DNA of 45,833 nucleotides from an uncultured Blautia sp. (GCA_900547685.1 URHS01000017.1:1-45833); one strand, 5' to 3'; counted from the stretch's first letter, positions 24,474-33,298 are shown. Notes: generated from the sequence alone by a model not told the origin. Translations and numbers: made by a program.

Positions 24474-26162
24474 TTAGTATTTATCTACATGAAGCAGTTC
24501 ATGTGTTTTGTCTTTTAATAATGTATCGTAAAGAGCAAGAATTAATGGATTTTCATCTGATTTTCGAATGCTTGTTACGTGATCTGCCTGATACAGTCCG
24601 TCACGGCGGGCTGATTTGGTACGATCGCCGGCTCTTGGAGGCTGTCCGCCACCCATGATACATCCTCTGCGGCATGCCATAATTTCAATGATATGGTAAT
24701 GTTTTCTTCCGTTTTTTACATCTTCCATAACAGTCTGAGCATTGGCAAGTCCGCTGGCAACACAGACGTTCAAATCGGTACCTTTATAGTTTACAGTAAA
24801 TTCTTTAATTCCATCATCACCACGAGCACCTGCTTCCGCAATGGCATCCATAGTTGCCTTATTATGGTCATCAGCGAGACGGCGAAGCATAGCTTCCGTA
24901 ACACCGCCGGTTACACCGAAAATAGCACCTGCACCGGAACCAAAGCCAAATGGCATATCACAGGCTTCTGTCTCCTGAGAAGCAAAGTCAATACCGGAAT
25001 TGTTGATCATACGGATAATTTCAGTAGTAGTCAGTACAATATCGGTATCTTGTTCTCCGTGAGTGAAGTTGTTAGAGCGCAGAATTTCCATTTTCTTTGC
25101 TGTACATGGCATAATAGAAACTACGAAAATCTTTTTATTCTGACTTCTCTCAGGATTTTTATAATATTCTTTAATAACTGCTGAGAACATTCCCTGTGGA
25201 GAACGGCAGGTGGATAAATTATCCTTAAATTCAGGATATTGGTCACATACAAATTTAACCCATGCAGGACAGCAGGAGGTAAGCAGAGGCAGTTTTTCAT
25301 TCTTTTCTACACGGTTTAAAAATTCTTTTGATTCTTCCATGATTGTAAGGTCTGCTGCAAAAGTAGTATCATAAACTTCGTCAAATCCCATACGATGGAG
25401 AACAGCTACCAGTTTGCCCATAACACTGTGTCCTTTTGTTAAACCAAAAGCATCACCTACGGCTACACGGACAGCAGGAGCAACTTGTGCTACAACTCGT
25501 GTGTTTGGATCATTGATAGCGTCCCAAACTTCGTCCATATTGGTGCGAATGCTAATTGCACCTGTAGGACAGAATACACGGCACTGTCCACAGCTTACAC
25601 AGTCTGTTTCAGAAAGTGGTCTGTCAAATGCAGGTGTTACCATAGCATCTGTACCACGATGAGTAAAACCTAACACTTCCAGACCTTGAAGTTCACGGCA
25701 TGCACGAACGCAGTTTCCGCATAAAATACATTTATTCGGATCACGAATCAGTGCTGGAGAACTTGTATCTAAAGGTCTTTCCTCTCTGGTATTCTGGAAA
25801 CGAACAGTAGTAATATTCATTCTGTGAGCCAGTTCCTGTAATTTACATTCTCCGCTTTTTACACAAGTGGTACAGTCACGGCAGTGTGCAGAAAGAAGTA
25901 GCTCAACAATCATTTTACGATATTTTTTAATTCTTCCGGAATTGGTGTAAATTACCATGCCATCTCTTGGCTCTTCTGAACAGGAAGCAAAGGTGCGTCC
26001 TCTGTCATCTTCTACTGTACATAAGCGACAGGCACCAAAGGTGGAAAGTTCAGAGTGATAGCAAAGTGTAGGTAAATCAATACCGGCTTTTCGAATGACA
26101 GAAAGTACATTTTTTTCATTAGTAAATTCTACTTTTCTGCCGTCTATTGTCATAAATCCCAT
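24474..26162 (-). CDS. hydA: [FeFe] hydrogenase catalytic subunit HydA
   Basis: Makes or consumes H2 at an H-cluster. The 562-residue protein has an N-terminal [2Fe-2S] domain (Cys 34, 45, 48, 61), a His-Cys3 cluster (HCRDCTTCVKSGEC, 93-106), two [4Fe-4S] clusters (Cys 145-155 and 188-198) and the complete H-cluster motifs: TSCCPAW (295-301), MPCTAKKM (351-358) and MACRRGCIMGGG (495-506). Together with HydB and HydC it forms a soluble trimer that in relatives couples reduced ferredoxin plus NADH to H2. It is nickel-free. Maturases HydE, HydF and HydG are not in the window. Last gene of a minus-strand operon, 11 bases after hydB. Confidence 0.97.
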   Translation of the reverse strand: MGFMTIDGRKVEFTNEKNVLSVIRKAGIDLPTLCYHSELSTFGACRLCTVEDDRGRTFASCSEEPRDGMVIYTNSGRIKKYRKMIVELLLSAHCRDCTTCVKSGECKLQELAHRMNITTVRFQNTREERPLDTSSPALIRDPNKCILCGNCVRACRELQGLEVLGFTHRGTDAMVTPAFDRPLSETDCVSCGQCRVFCPTGAISIRTNMDEVWDAINDPNTRVVAQVAPAVRVAVGDAFGLTKGHSVMGKLVAVLHRMGFDEVYDTTFAADLTIMEESKEFLNRVEKNEKLPLLTSCCPAWVKFVCDQYPEFKDNLSTCRSPQGMFSAVIKEYYKNPERSQNKKIFVVSIMPCTAKKMEILRSNNFTHGEQDTDIVLTTTEIIRMINNSGIDFASQETEACDMPFGFGSGAGAIFGVTGGVTEAMLRRLADDHNKATMDAIAEAGARGDDGIKEFTVNYKGTDLNVCVASGLANAQTVMEDVKNGRKHYHIIEIMACRRGCIMGGGQPPRAGDRTKSARRDGLYQADHVTSIRKSDENPLILALYDTLLKDKTHELLHVDKY

Positions 26163-26173
26163 AATTATTCCTC

Positions 26174-28048
26174 CTAATATTCAACATAAACTGCATCAAA
26201 TGCACAGTTATCACGGCAAGAATCACATTTAATACATAAATTAGGATCAATGTGATAAGCTTCCTTGCGTACGCCGGTAATTGCACCTACCGGGCAGTTT
26301 TTCGCACATTTACCGCAGCCTTTACAGAATTCAGGATTGATTACATATTTTCTCATGGCAGTACAGTTTTTCGCAGCACATTTATGTTCTACAATATGTT
26401 CTTCGTATTCCTTACGGAAAGTTTTTAAAGTGCTGATAACCGGAAGCGGAGCACTTTTTCCAAGACCACATAAAGCCATATTTTTAACCATAGCAGCAAG
26501 CTCTTCCAAAGTATCTAAATCTTCCAGTTTACCCTCGCCATTTACAATTCTCTCCAGAATTTCTAGCATACGTTTCGTTCCTTCACGGCAAGGAACACAT
26601 TTACCACAGGACTCTCTTTGAGTGAAACTCATAAAAAAGCGGGCAACTTCCACCATACAGGTGTTTTCATCCATAACAACAAGACCGCCGGAACCCATAA
26701 TTGCATTGTATTTTTTTACACTGTCAAAATCCAATCCGACATCAAGATGTTCTTTTGTCAGACATCCGCCGGAAGGACCGCCAATCTGAATAGCTTTAAA
26801 ATCACCGCCGCCTTTGATGCCGCCGCCAATATCATAGATAATTTCTCTTAAAGTAGTACCCATAGGAACTTCAATAAGACCTGTGTTTTCAATAGCACCG
26901 GTAATAGAAAAAGTCTTTGTTCCCGGGCTTCCTTCTGTACCAATGGTCTTGAACCAGTCGGCACCTTTCAGAATGATTCCGGGTACATTTGCGAAAGTTT
27001 CTACGTTATTTAAAACGGTGGGTTTTGCCCATAGACCTTTGTCAACAGTACGAGGTGGTTTTACACGAGGCATACCTCTGTCGCCTTCAATAGAAGCAGT
27101 AAGCGCAGAACCCTCACCACATACAAAAGCACCTGCACCACGATTGATATGCATGTGGAACTGAAAATCTGTACCTAAAATATGGTCGCCTAAAAGACCT
27201 TTTTCCTCTGCCTGTCGGATTGCTTTGCGAAGTCTTGCAACAGAAAGAGGATATTCGGCACGAACATAGATATAACCATTTTGAGCACCTGTTGCATAAG
27301 CGGCAATAGTCATACCTTCGATAAGACGGTAAGGATCACCTTCCATAACACTACCATCCATGAAAGCACCGGGATCACCTTCATCGCCATTACATACTAC
27401 ATAATGTTCCGGTACATCTTTGTGAGCGGCAACTTGTTTCCATTTGCGTCCTGTAGGGAAACCACCGCCTCCTCTGCCTCGCAGCTTGGATTTATCTACT
27501 TCATCTAAGACTTCTTCCGGAGTCATGTCAAAAAGAGCTTTTGATAAAGCTTCATAACCGCCGGAAGCAATATATTCGTCAAGAGATTCTGCATCGAATT
27601 TACCGCAGTTTTCCAAAGCAATACGAGTTTGTTTTGCAATAAAAGGAATTTCATCAGGAGTAGGATAAGATTTTCCGCTCTTTTTGTAGAAAAGACGTTC
27701 TACAGGTTCTTGATTTAAAACAGTGCGCTGGAAAATTTCAGCACAGTCTTCCTCCTGTACTTTTACATACTGATAGTGATAGGGCTCGATTCGTACCAAA
27801 GGACCCAGCTCACAAATTCCCTGACATCCTGTTTTTACTGTGCCGATATGGGGAACATCTTTTTGGAATTCTACAGAAACACCTTCTAAGTCCTGACAAA
27901 GTTCGGTCATTTTTTGATAAATTTTTTCAGAACCGGAAGCTACACAGCCTGTTCCTGCGCAGACTAAAATACGACATTTATAAGAAGCCAGCTCTTCACG
28001 GGCTGCTTCTCTTTCTTTTAATAAAGCTTCTTTATTTTCAATTATCAT
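26174..28048 (-). CDS. hydB: Hydrogenase diaphorase subunit HydB (NuoF-like)
   Basis: FMN- and NAD-binding subunit of the trimeric hydrogenase, 624 residues. Domains in order: thioredoxin-like [2Fe-2S] (about 25-115; CAGTGCVASGSEKIYQKM), FMN/NADH domain (GRGGGGFPTGRKWKQ; CNGDEGDPGAFMDGS), the NuoF [4Fe-4S] site (ESCGKCVPCREGTKRML), and two ferredoxin clusters at the C-terminus (CKGCGKCAKNC and CIKCDSCRDNC). This layout matches bifurcating HydB/HndC rather than plain complex I NuoF. Starts with ATG at 28048, sharing four bases with the hydC stop. Confidence 0.95.
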   Translation of the reverse strand: MIIENKEALLKEREAAREELASYKCRILVCAGTGCVASGSEKIYQKMTELCQDLEGVSVEFQKDVPHIGTVKTGCQGICELGPLVRIEPYHYQYVKVQEEDCAEIFQRTVLNQEPVERLFYKKSGKSYPTPDEIPFIAKQTRIALENCGKFDAESLDEYIASGGYEALSKALFDMTPEEVLDEVDKSKLRGRGGGGFPTGRKWKQVAAHKDVPEHYVVCNGDEGDPGAFMDGSVMEGDPYRLIEGMTIAAYATGAQNGYIYVRAEYPLSVARLRKAIRQAEEKGLLGDHILGTDFQFHMHINRGAGAFVCGEGSALTASIEGDRGMPRVKPPRTVDKGLWAKPTVLNNVETFANVPGIILKGADWFKTIGTEGSPGTKTFSITGAIENTGLIEVPMGTTLREIIYDIGGGIKGGGDFKAIQIGGPSGGCLTKEHLDVGLDFDSVKKYNAIMGSGGLVVMDENTCMVEVARFFMSFTQRESCGKCVPCREGTKRMLEILERIVNGEGKLEDLDTLEELAAMVKNMALCGLGKSAPLPVISTLKTFRKEYEEHIVEHKCAAKNCTAMRKYVINPEFCKGCGKCAKNCPVGAITGVRKEAYHIDPNLCIKCDSCRDNCAFDAVYVEY

Positions 28049-28524
28049 ACATTATCACCTCTCAGTTCTGCAATCAAATCAAGAGCTTTTTCCGGTGTCA
28101 TGGAAGGATAAACTTCATTATTCACTGTCATAGTAGGTGCTAATCCACAGGCACCGAGACAGGAAACAGTTTCCACGGTGAACAGCATATCGTCTGTAGT
28201 ATGTTTTTTCTTGCTAAGTCCCAGTTCTTTTTGCAGAGCTTCTAAGATAGGGATTGATTTGCGAACATGACAGGCAGTTCCGTCACAAACTTTAATTATG
28301 TATTTTCCTTTTGGCTCAAAAGAAAAATTTTCATAGAAAGTTGCTACACTGTAGGCTTTTGCCTCACGTACTCCGATTTCTTTCGCAACATAGGTCAGCA
28401 GTTCTCCGGGCAGATAACGATATTCTGCCTGAATATCCTGCATAATTGGAATTAATGAACTTGCTTTACGGCCATAAAATTCGATGATTTCATCGGTTTT
28501 TTCATAATAACTTTGGTCAAGCAT
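28045..28524 (-). CDS. hydC: Hydrogenase subunit HydC (NuoE-like)
   Basis: Small thioredoxin-fold [2Fe-2S] subunit, 159 residues, first gene of hydCBA. The cluster cysteines are in CDGTACHVRKS and CLGACGLAPTM. ATG 28524 is chosen for its AGGAGGAGGT site; the frame extends 19 codons upstream without one. No hndB/hydD-like gene lies between it and hydB, unlike the four-gene hnd operons of Desulfovibrio. Confidence 0.95.
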   Translation of the reverse strand: MLDQSYYEKTDEIIEFYGRKASSLIPIMQDIQAEYRYLPGELLTYVAKEIGVREAKAYSVATFYENFSFEPKGKYIIKVCDGTACHVRKSIPILEALQKELGLSKKKHTTDDMLFTVETVSCLGACGLAPTMTVNNEVYPSMTPEKALDLIAELRGDNV

Positions 28525-28598
28525 GTATTGATACCTCCTCCTAATAGTCAAATACGCAGCCAAAGGGAAATAAACCTTCACTTTGCGAAGCTAATTTT

Positions 28599-28627
28599 AT
28601 TATACTTGATATGTGTAAAATCTACAA
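28599..28627 (-). promoter_or_regulatory. Promoter of hydCBA
   Basis: On the minus strand TTGTAG (28622-28627), 17-bp spacer, consensus TATAAT (28599-28604). The leader is about 70 nt. No convincing Rex-type palindrome was seen. Confidence 0.6.
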
Positions 28628-28697
28628 TCATTTTCTGTTATAAAAACAAAAAATGTACAATTTATATATACAAATTTACAGAGAAATTAGGCAAAAC

Positions 28698-28726
28698 TTT
28701 ACAATTTACCAGATTGATGATAATAT
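28698..28726 (+). promoter_or_regulatory. Promoter of glgB-mscS
   Basis: TTTACA (28698-28703), 17-bp spacer, TAATAT (28721-28726). It is close to the start codon, so the leader would be about 15 nt with AAGGAGG in it. Confidence 0.5.
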
Positions 28727-28746
28727 TAAAAAAAAGGAGGCGCAAT

Positions 28747-31038
28747 ATGGCTGAGGAATTATATAATTTAATGGATTGGCAAAAGATAGAGGCTCTTGTT
28801 TATTCAGAAGAAAACGAGCCGAAGAAAACACTTAGACCGAAAATGATGAAAAATGGCATTTTATTTCAATGCTTTTTTCCGGGAGCGCGGAAAGTGAAGC
28901 TTCTTTTTGGAAAGAAGAAACAGGAATATAAGATGACGATGCAAGATGAGGCAGGATTTTTTGCTTGTCTGGTACCGGAAAAACAGGTTTTAAATTATAT
29001 GTATCAGGTATTATTTGAAAACGGTGAAGAAAAGCTGGTACAGGATCCCTATTATTTTGAAAGTCAGATTACAAAAGAAGAAGAAAAGAAATTCTGTGCA
29101 GGAATTTGTTATGATATATATGAAAAATTAGGAGCGCATTATCAAAAAATCAAAGGCGTCTGGGGTGTAAACTTTGCGGTTTGGGCACCGAATGCATTGC
29201 GTGTCAGTGTAGTAGGAGATTTTAATCATTGGGATGGAAGAGTTCATCAAATGAACCGACTTTCCCAATCAGGGATTTTTGAGTTATTTATTCCCGGTGT
29301 AAAACCTTCTGATTTATACAAGTATGAAATTAAAACCAAAGATCTGAGAGTATTTTTAAAAGCAGATCCTTATGCAAATCAGGCAGAAGTCCGTCCATGC
29401 AATGCTTCTGTGGTGACAGATTTATCCAATTATCAATGGGAAGACAGTTCTTGGATGAACAGGAGAAATAAGCTCCATGCAGAAAACAAACCTCTTTCTG
29501 TATATGAAGTACATTTAGGCTCATGGAAAAAGCCGGAAGACGGCAGGGAGTTTTATAATTATCGAGAACTGGCGAAAATGCTGTGTGAGTATGTAAAGGA
29601 GATGGGATATACTCATGTGGAATTACTGCCTGTTATGGAACATCCTTTAGATGAATCATGGGGATATCAGGTGACAGGATATTATGCACCTACCAGTCGA
29701 TTTGGAAATTGTGAAGATTTTATGTATTTTGTAGATTATATGCACCAACATGATATTGGTGTGATTTTAGACTGGGTTCCGGCGCATTTTCCAAAAGATG
29801 ATTTTGCATTGGCGGGATTTGATGGTACACCTCTTTATGAGTATGCCCAACCGGATAAGGCAGAGCATCCTCACTGGGGGACTCTTGTATTTGATTATGC
29901 CAGCCCTGAAGTAAAGAACTTTCTTATATCCAGTGCTTTGTTCTGGGCAGAAAAATATCATGTAGATGGTATTCGTATGGATGCTGTGGCATCTATGCTC
30001 TATCTGGATTACGGCAGACAGGATGGTCAGTGGCAGCCCAATATTTATGGTGGAAACGAAAATCTGGATGCTGTGGAATTTTTAAAACATTTAAATTCCA
30101 TTTTTAAGAAAAAATATCCAGATGCACTTTTGATTGCAGAGGAGTCTACCGCATGGCAGGCAGTTACAGGCAATTTAGAGGATAATGGATTGGGATTTGA
30201 TCGAAAATGGAATATGGGTTGGCAGAATGATTTTTTGGATTATATGGGAAAAGATCCTATTTTTAGAAGTGGCGTACATGATGAGCTGACTTTTAGTATG
30301 TTATATGCATACAGTGAGAAGTTTCTCCTTAGTTTTTCTCATGATGAGGTGGTACACGGAAAAGGTTCTTTCTTTAATAAGATGCCCGGTGAAAAAGATA
30401 GAAAATTGGCAAATCTGCGGGCGGCTTATGGCTTTTGGATGACGCATCCGGGAAAGAAACTTTTATTTATGGGACAGGACTTTGCTCAGGAAAGAGAGTG
30501 GTGTGAGAAAACTTCTTTAGATTGGGAGCTGTTAAAAGAAGAAGAACATAAACAATTGCAGGATTATGTAAAGGCACTGCTGAAACTTTATAAAGACTAT
30601 CCTGCATTATATGAATATGATGATACTCCTGATGGTTTCGAATGGATCAATCATATAGAAGCAGAAAAAAATATGCTTACGTTTCTGCGAAAAGGTGAGA
30701 AAAAAGCAGATACATTGATAATTGTATGTAATTTTTCTGATTTGATGTATGAGGATTATGTCATGGGGGTTCCTTATGCAGGAGAATATAGAGAAATTTT
30801 TAACAGTGACGAAAAAATCTTTGGTGGAACAGGTATAAAAAATAGTGGAGTAGAGAAAGCAAAAAAAGAGGAAAAAGATGAAAGACCTTATTCTGTGAAA
30901 ATTCAAGTAGCACCTCTTTCTGTACAGATTTTTTCTGTAAAAGAATGTAGAGAAAAGACTGTAAAAAAGTCTAAAATACGCAGAGAATTGGAACAAAAAA
31001 TGAAAGAAGAACACATAAAAGAGGAAAATAGAAGATGA
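28747..31038 (+). CDS. glgB: 1,4-alpha-glucan branching enzyme
   Basis: Introduces alpha-1,6 branches in glycogen. The 763-residue protein has an N-terminal beta-sandwich, a CBM48 domain (WGVNFAVWAPNALRVSVVGDFNHWDG), the GH13 barrel with region I (DWVPAHF), region II with the nucleophile (GIRMDAVASMLYLDYGR), region III (IAEESTAW) and region IV (FSHDEVVHGKGS), then a C-terminal beta domain. A basic tail of about 40 residues rich in Lys, Arg and Glu (from about 725) is extra. ATG 28747 follows AAAAGGAGG. No other glycogen gene is nearby. The end overlaps the mscS start by four bases. Confidence 0.96.
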   Translation: MAEELYNLMDWQKIEALVYSEENEPKKTLRPKMMKNGILFQCFFPGARKVKLLFGKKKQEYKMTMQDEAGFFACLVPEKQVLNYMYQVLFENGEEKLVQDPYYFESQITKEEEKKFCAGICYDIYEKLGAHYQKIKGVWGVNFAVWAPNALRVSVVGDFNHWDGRVHQMNRLSQSGIFELFIPGVKPSDLYKYEIKTKDLRVFLKADPYANQAEVRPCNASVVTDLSNYQWEDSSWMNRRNKLHAENKPLSVYEVHLGSWKKPEDGREFYNYRELAKMLCEYVKEMGYTHVELLPVMEHPLDESWGYQVTGYYAPTSRFGNCEDFMYFVDYMHQHDIGVILDWVPAHFPKDDFALAGFDGTPLYEYAQPDKAEHPHWGTLVFDYASPEVKNFLISSALFWAEKYHVDGIRMDAVASMLYLDYGRQDGQWQPNIYGGNENLDAVEFLKHLNSIFKKKYPDALLIAEESTAWQAVTGNLEDNGLGFDRKWNMGWQNDFLDYMGKDPIFRSGVHDELTFSMLYAYSEKFLLSFSHDEVVHGKGSFFNKMPGEKDRKLANLRAAYGFWMTHPGKKLLFMGQDFAQEREWCEKTSLDWELLKEEEHKQLQDYVKALLKLYKDYPALYEYDDTPDGFEWINHIEAEKNMLTFLRKGEKKADTLIIVCNFSDLMYEDYVMGVPYAGEYREIFNSDEKIFGGTGIKNSGVEKAKKEEKDERPYSVKIQVAPLSVQIFSVKECREKTVKKSKIRRELEQKMKEEHIKEENRR

Positions 31039-31940
31039 GAATTATCTTAACAGATGCACTGACAGAACCATTGGAAATTGCAGGAATTGGAGAGTTTTTC
31101 AGGCAGTATGTTACCTGGGATTACTGGAGTCAGAAATTGCCATTGATTGGAAGTTTTGCCGGAAGAGTTCTGCTGGCAATTCTGGTTTATATAGTTGCCA
31201 GTAAAATTATTCACAAGCTTTGTAAGTTGATTGTGGCATCTATGAAAAGGGCTAATGCAGATACAGGGGTTACACAGTTTGTTTCTTCCTTTGCAAAGGC
31301 AGCTATGTATTTCTTTTTAATTGTTTCTATTGCTACCAGTTTTGGAGTGAAAGAATCTTCCATTGCTGCACTTTTGGCATCCAGTGGTGTTGTTATTGGT
31401 CTTGCTTTGCAGGGAGGATTATCCAACCTTGCAGGAGGAGTTATTATTCTGATTTTAAGACCATTTGTAATCGGAGATTATATTATTGAAAATTCAGGAA
31501 AACAGGAAGGAACAGTTGTAAAAATTGACCTTTTTTACACAACTTTATCTACTGTTGATAACAGAAGAATAACCGTTCCCAACGGAGCATTGACTAATTC
31601 CAGTATTGTCAATGTGACAGCAAAAGACAATCGTAAATTGGAAATAAAGGTGGGAATTTCCTACCAGGCAGACTTGAAAAAAGCCAAGAAAATTTTGGAA
31701 ATGCTGCTGCATGAAGATGCTAGTATTATGTCAGATCAGGAGATGCAGGTTTTTGTAGATGAACTGGCGGCGGACAGTGTGATTTTGGGACTTCGGGCAT
31801 GGGTAAAGACAGAGGAATACTGGGCAGCAAAATGGCGTTTGAATGAAAAAATTAAACTTACTTTTGATGAACAGGGAATTGAAATTCCATTTCCTCAGTT
31901 AGATGTGCATATTAAAGACTATGGGGAAAAAACTTTATAG
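31035..31940 (+). CDS. Small-conductance mechanosensitive channel (MscS family)
   Basis: Opens on membrane tension to release solutes during hypo-osmotic shock. The 301-residue protein has three membrane helices (about 40-60, 85-105, 115-140), with the pore-lining TM3 GVVIGLALQGGLSNLAGGVI, followed by the beta domain (FVIGDYII...GTVVKIDLFYTTLSTVDNRRITVPNG) and C-terminal alpha/beta domain. Its ATG overlaps the glgB TGA (ATGA), so translation is probably coupled. This pairing of a glycogen gene with a channel is unusual and unexplained. Confidence 0.95.
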   Translation: MRIILTDALTEPLEIAGIGEFFRQYVTWDYWSQKLPLIGSFAGRVLLAILVYIVASKIIHKLCKLIVASMKRANADTGVTQFVSSFAKAAMYFFLIVSIATSFGVKESSIAALLASSGVVIGLALQGGLSNLAGGVIILILRPFVIGDYIIENSGKQEGTVVKIDLFYTTLSTVDNRRITVPNGALTNSSIVNVTAKDNRKLEIKVGISYQADLKKAKKILEMLLHEDASIMSDQEMQVFVDELAADSVILGLRAWVKTEEYWAAKWRLNEKIKLTFDEQGIEIPFPQLDVHIKDYGEKTL

Positions 31941-31980
31941 AGAGTTTAGAGTTTTTAAGAATTAAGAAATATTATTTCTA

Positions 31981-32008
31981 TTGTTTTGTGATAAAATATT
32001 ACTATAAT
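31981..32008 (+). promoter_or_regulatory. Promoter of the flavodoxin-like gene
   Basis: TTGTTT (31981-31986), 16-bp spacer, TATAAT (32003-32008); leader about 75 nt. No terminator is obvious between mscS and this promoter. Confidence 0.5.
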
Positions 32009-32087
32009 GTCAAGGTTAGAAAGTACCAGGTGCCAGGATTTTTTAACCATACATTATATGATGACAACAATAGAAGGGAAGATGAAC

Positions 32088-32621
32088 ATGAAAACGCAGG
32101 TATTGTACAAGAGCAGAACCGGCAATACAGAAAAGCTGGCAAAAGCAATTTTTGAGGCTGTTCCCGGACAGTGTAAAGATATTGCGCCTTTGGAAGGACA
32201 GACAGATTATGAAATGGGTGATGTATATTTTATAGGATTTTGGACGGATAGAGGAAGCGCCAGCGTAGAGGTGTTGGATTATCTGGGCAGTCTTCAGGGA
32301 AAGAAGATTGCCTTATTCGGTACTTGTGGAATGGGAAACGACTTAGAATATTATAAAAAAATAGAAGAAAATATACGCGTCTTCATTGAAGATGATAATG
32401 AGTATTTAGGCGCTTATATTTGTCAGGGAAAGATGCCGATTTCTGTGCGAGAGAAATATCTTAGTATGAAGACCAAGGAAAATGCAAAGATGATAAATGC
32501 CATGCTCCGTAATTTTGATATGGCAATGCTTCATCCTGACACGAAGGACTTAGAAGGTGCAAAAGCTTTTGTAGAAAAGGTGTTTGAAGATATCAGGAAG
32601 GAAGAATTGCGGTATGAATAG
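32088..32621 (+). CDS. Flavodoxin-family protein
   Basis: Predicted FMN-binding electron carrier of 177 residues. The phosphate loop YKSRTGNTEKLAKAI (about 7-21) matches the (T/S)xTGNT flavodoxin motif; IGFWTDRGSASVEVLDYL and IALFGTCGMG fit the two isoalloxazine loops. Residues after about 115 (REKYLSMKTKENAKMINAML) form a helical extension seen in a Firmicute subgroup. That subgroup includes the protein called BilS beside bilirubin reductase BilR; no BilR is here, so that role is not claimed. ATG 32088 is at good distance from GAAGGGA; an in-frame ATG at 32082 is too close to it. The next gene starts within its end. Confidence 0.8.
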   Translation: MKTQVLYKSRTGNTEKLAKAIFEAVPGQCKDIAPLEGQTDYEMGDVYFIGFWTDRGSASVEVLDYLGSLQGKKIALFGTCGMGNDLEYYKKIEENIRVFIEDDNEYLGAYICQGKMPISVREKYLSMKTKENAKMINAMLRNFDMAMLHPDTKDLEGAKAFVEKVFEDIRKEELRYE

Positions 32622-33030
32622 AATAAAAGAAGCGTTTCGTCGATTTATGTATGGGAGATATGGCAATGACCGTTTGAATCAGGTTTTGCTTATTGTTTTT
32701 CTGGTTTTCGCTGTATTGGATATTTTTATTGATAATGTATACTTTAGTGTATTGCTTACATCATGGGAATTTTTACTTATTATTGCTATTTATTTTCGTA
32801 TGTTTTCCAGAAATATTTCAAAGAGATATGGGGAAAATCAAAAGTACTTAGTGCTAGAAAATAAAGTGCGGAGATTTTTGGGGAAAACAAGATACATACA
32901 GCAGCAGAGAAAAGAATTTCACATTTACACATGTCCCCAGTGTAAACAGAAAATACGTATTCCAAAAGGAAAAGGTAAGATTAGTGTAAGATGTCCGAAA
33001 TGCGGAACAGAATTTGTTAAGAATAGCTAA
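32614..33030 (+). CDS. Small membrane protein with C-terminal zinc ribbon
   Basis: Unknown function, 138 residues. Two hydrophobic helices (about 24-42 and 45-62) follow a basic amphipathic start (RFMYGRYGNDRLNQ). A basic linker leads to a cytosolic zinc ribbon, CPQC...CPKC, near residues 108-131. ATG 32614 follows AGGAAGGAAG and overlaps the flavodoxin gene by eight bases, so the two are likely co-translated. It resembles short zinc-ribbon membrane proteins often left as hypothetical in Lachnospiraceae. Confidence 0.75.
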   Translation: MNRIKEAFRRFMYGRYGNDRLNQVLLIVFLVFAVLDIFIDNVYFSVLLTSWEFLLIIAIYFRMFSRNISKRYGENQKYLVLENKVRRFLGKTRYIQQQRKEFHIYTCPQCKQKIRIPKGKGKISVRCPKCGTEFVKNS

Positions 33031-33035
33031 GTTTG

Positions 33036-33083
33036 ATATAGAGAGGTTATGATTGAATTTTATCATATCCTCTCTATATTTTT
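33036..33083 (+). terminator. Terminator after the zinc-ribbon gene
   Basis: ATATAGAGAGG...ATGAT pairs with ATCAT...CCTCTCTATAT, followed by TTTTTT. The stem is interrupted by a 2x2 mismatch. Confidence 0.8.
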
Positions 33084-33236
33084 TATGCTGCCGGAGAAAA
33101 TAAGTGGTAGGCGAGAGAGCTTGGTTTTTGAACCTCAAACGGAATTGGCTATACCAGATACCAAAATAAAAATAAACATAAAACAACAAAAAAACAGGGA
33201 AAAACAGTATAAAATACATAAAAGTTATAAGTTATA

Positions 33237-33265
33237 TTGACAAAAAATCGTCATAATAATATAAT
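33237..33265 (+). promoter_or_regulatory. Strong promoter of the hypB operon
   Basis: Perfect consensus TTGACA (33237-33242), 17-bp spacer and TATAAT (33260-33265), the best promoter in the window. Such a strong promoter normally needs a repressor to be shut off, which fits the palindrome just downstream. Confidence 0.85.
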
Positions 33266-33281
33266 GTCAATAAAATAACAA

Positions 33282-33298
33282 AATTGGTACAACCAATT
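33282..33298. promoter_or_regulatory. Candidate FadR/GntR operator
   Basis: AATTGGT-ACA-ACCAATT is a perfect inverted repeat with a 3-base centre. It contains TGGTNNNACCA, the typical half-site pattern of FadR-subfamily GntR regulators. It lies about 10 bases after the predicted transcription start and just before the GGAGG site of hypB, an ideal roadblock position. The FadR-type gene at 38193-38900 is the obvious candidate to bind it. Confidence 0.65.

Noticed and set aside
28513..28746. A 78-residue N-terminal extension of GlgB
   Set aside because: It crosses the divergent promoters and lacks a binding site; ATG 28747 has AAAAGGAGG and matches the family start.
32088..32621. A bilirubin-reduction role (BilS-like)
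   Set aside because: The fold is flavodoxin-like, but no BilR-type reductase gene lies in the window; assigning that pathway would be unsupported.
33049..33240. A 63-codon frame after the zinc-ribbon gene
   Set aside because: It begins within the terminator hairpin, has low-complexity Lys/Gln-rich coding and no family match.
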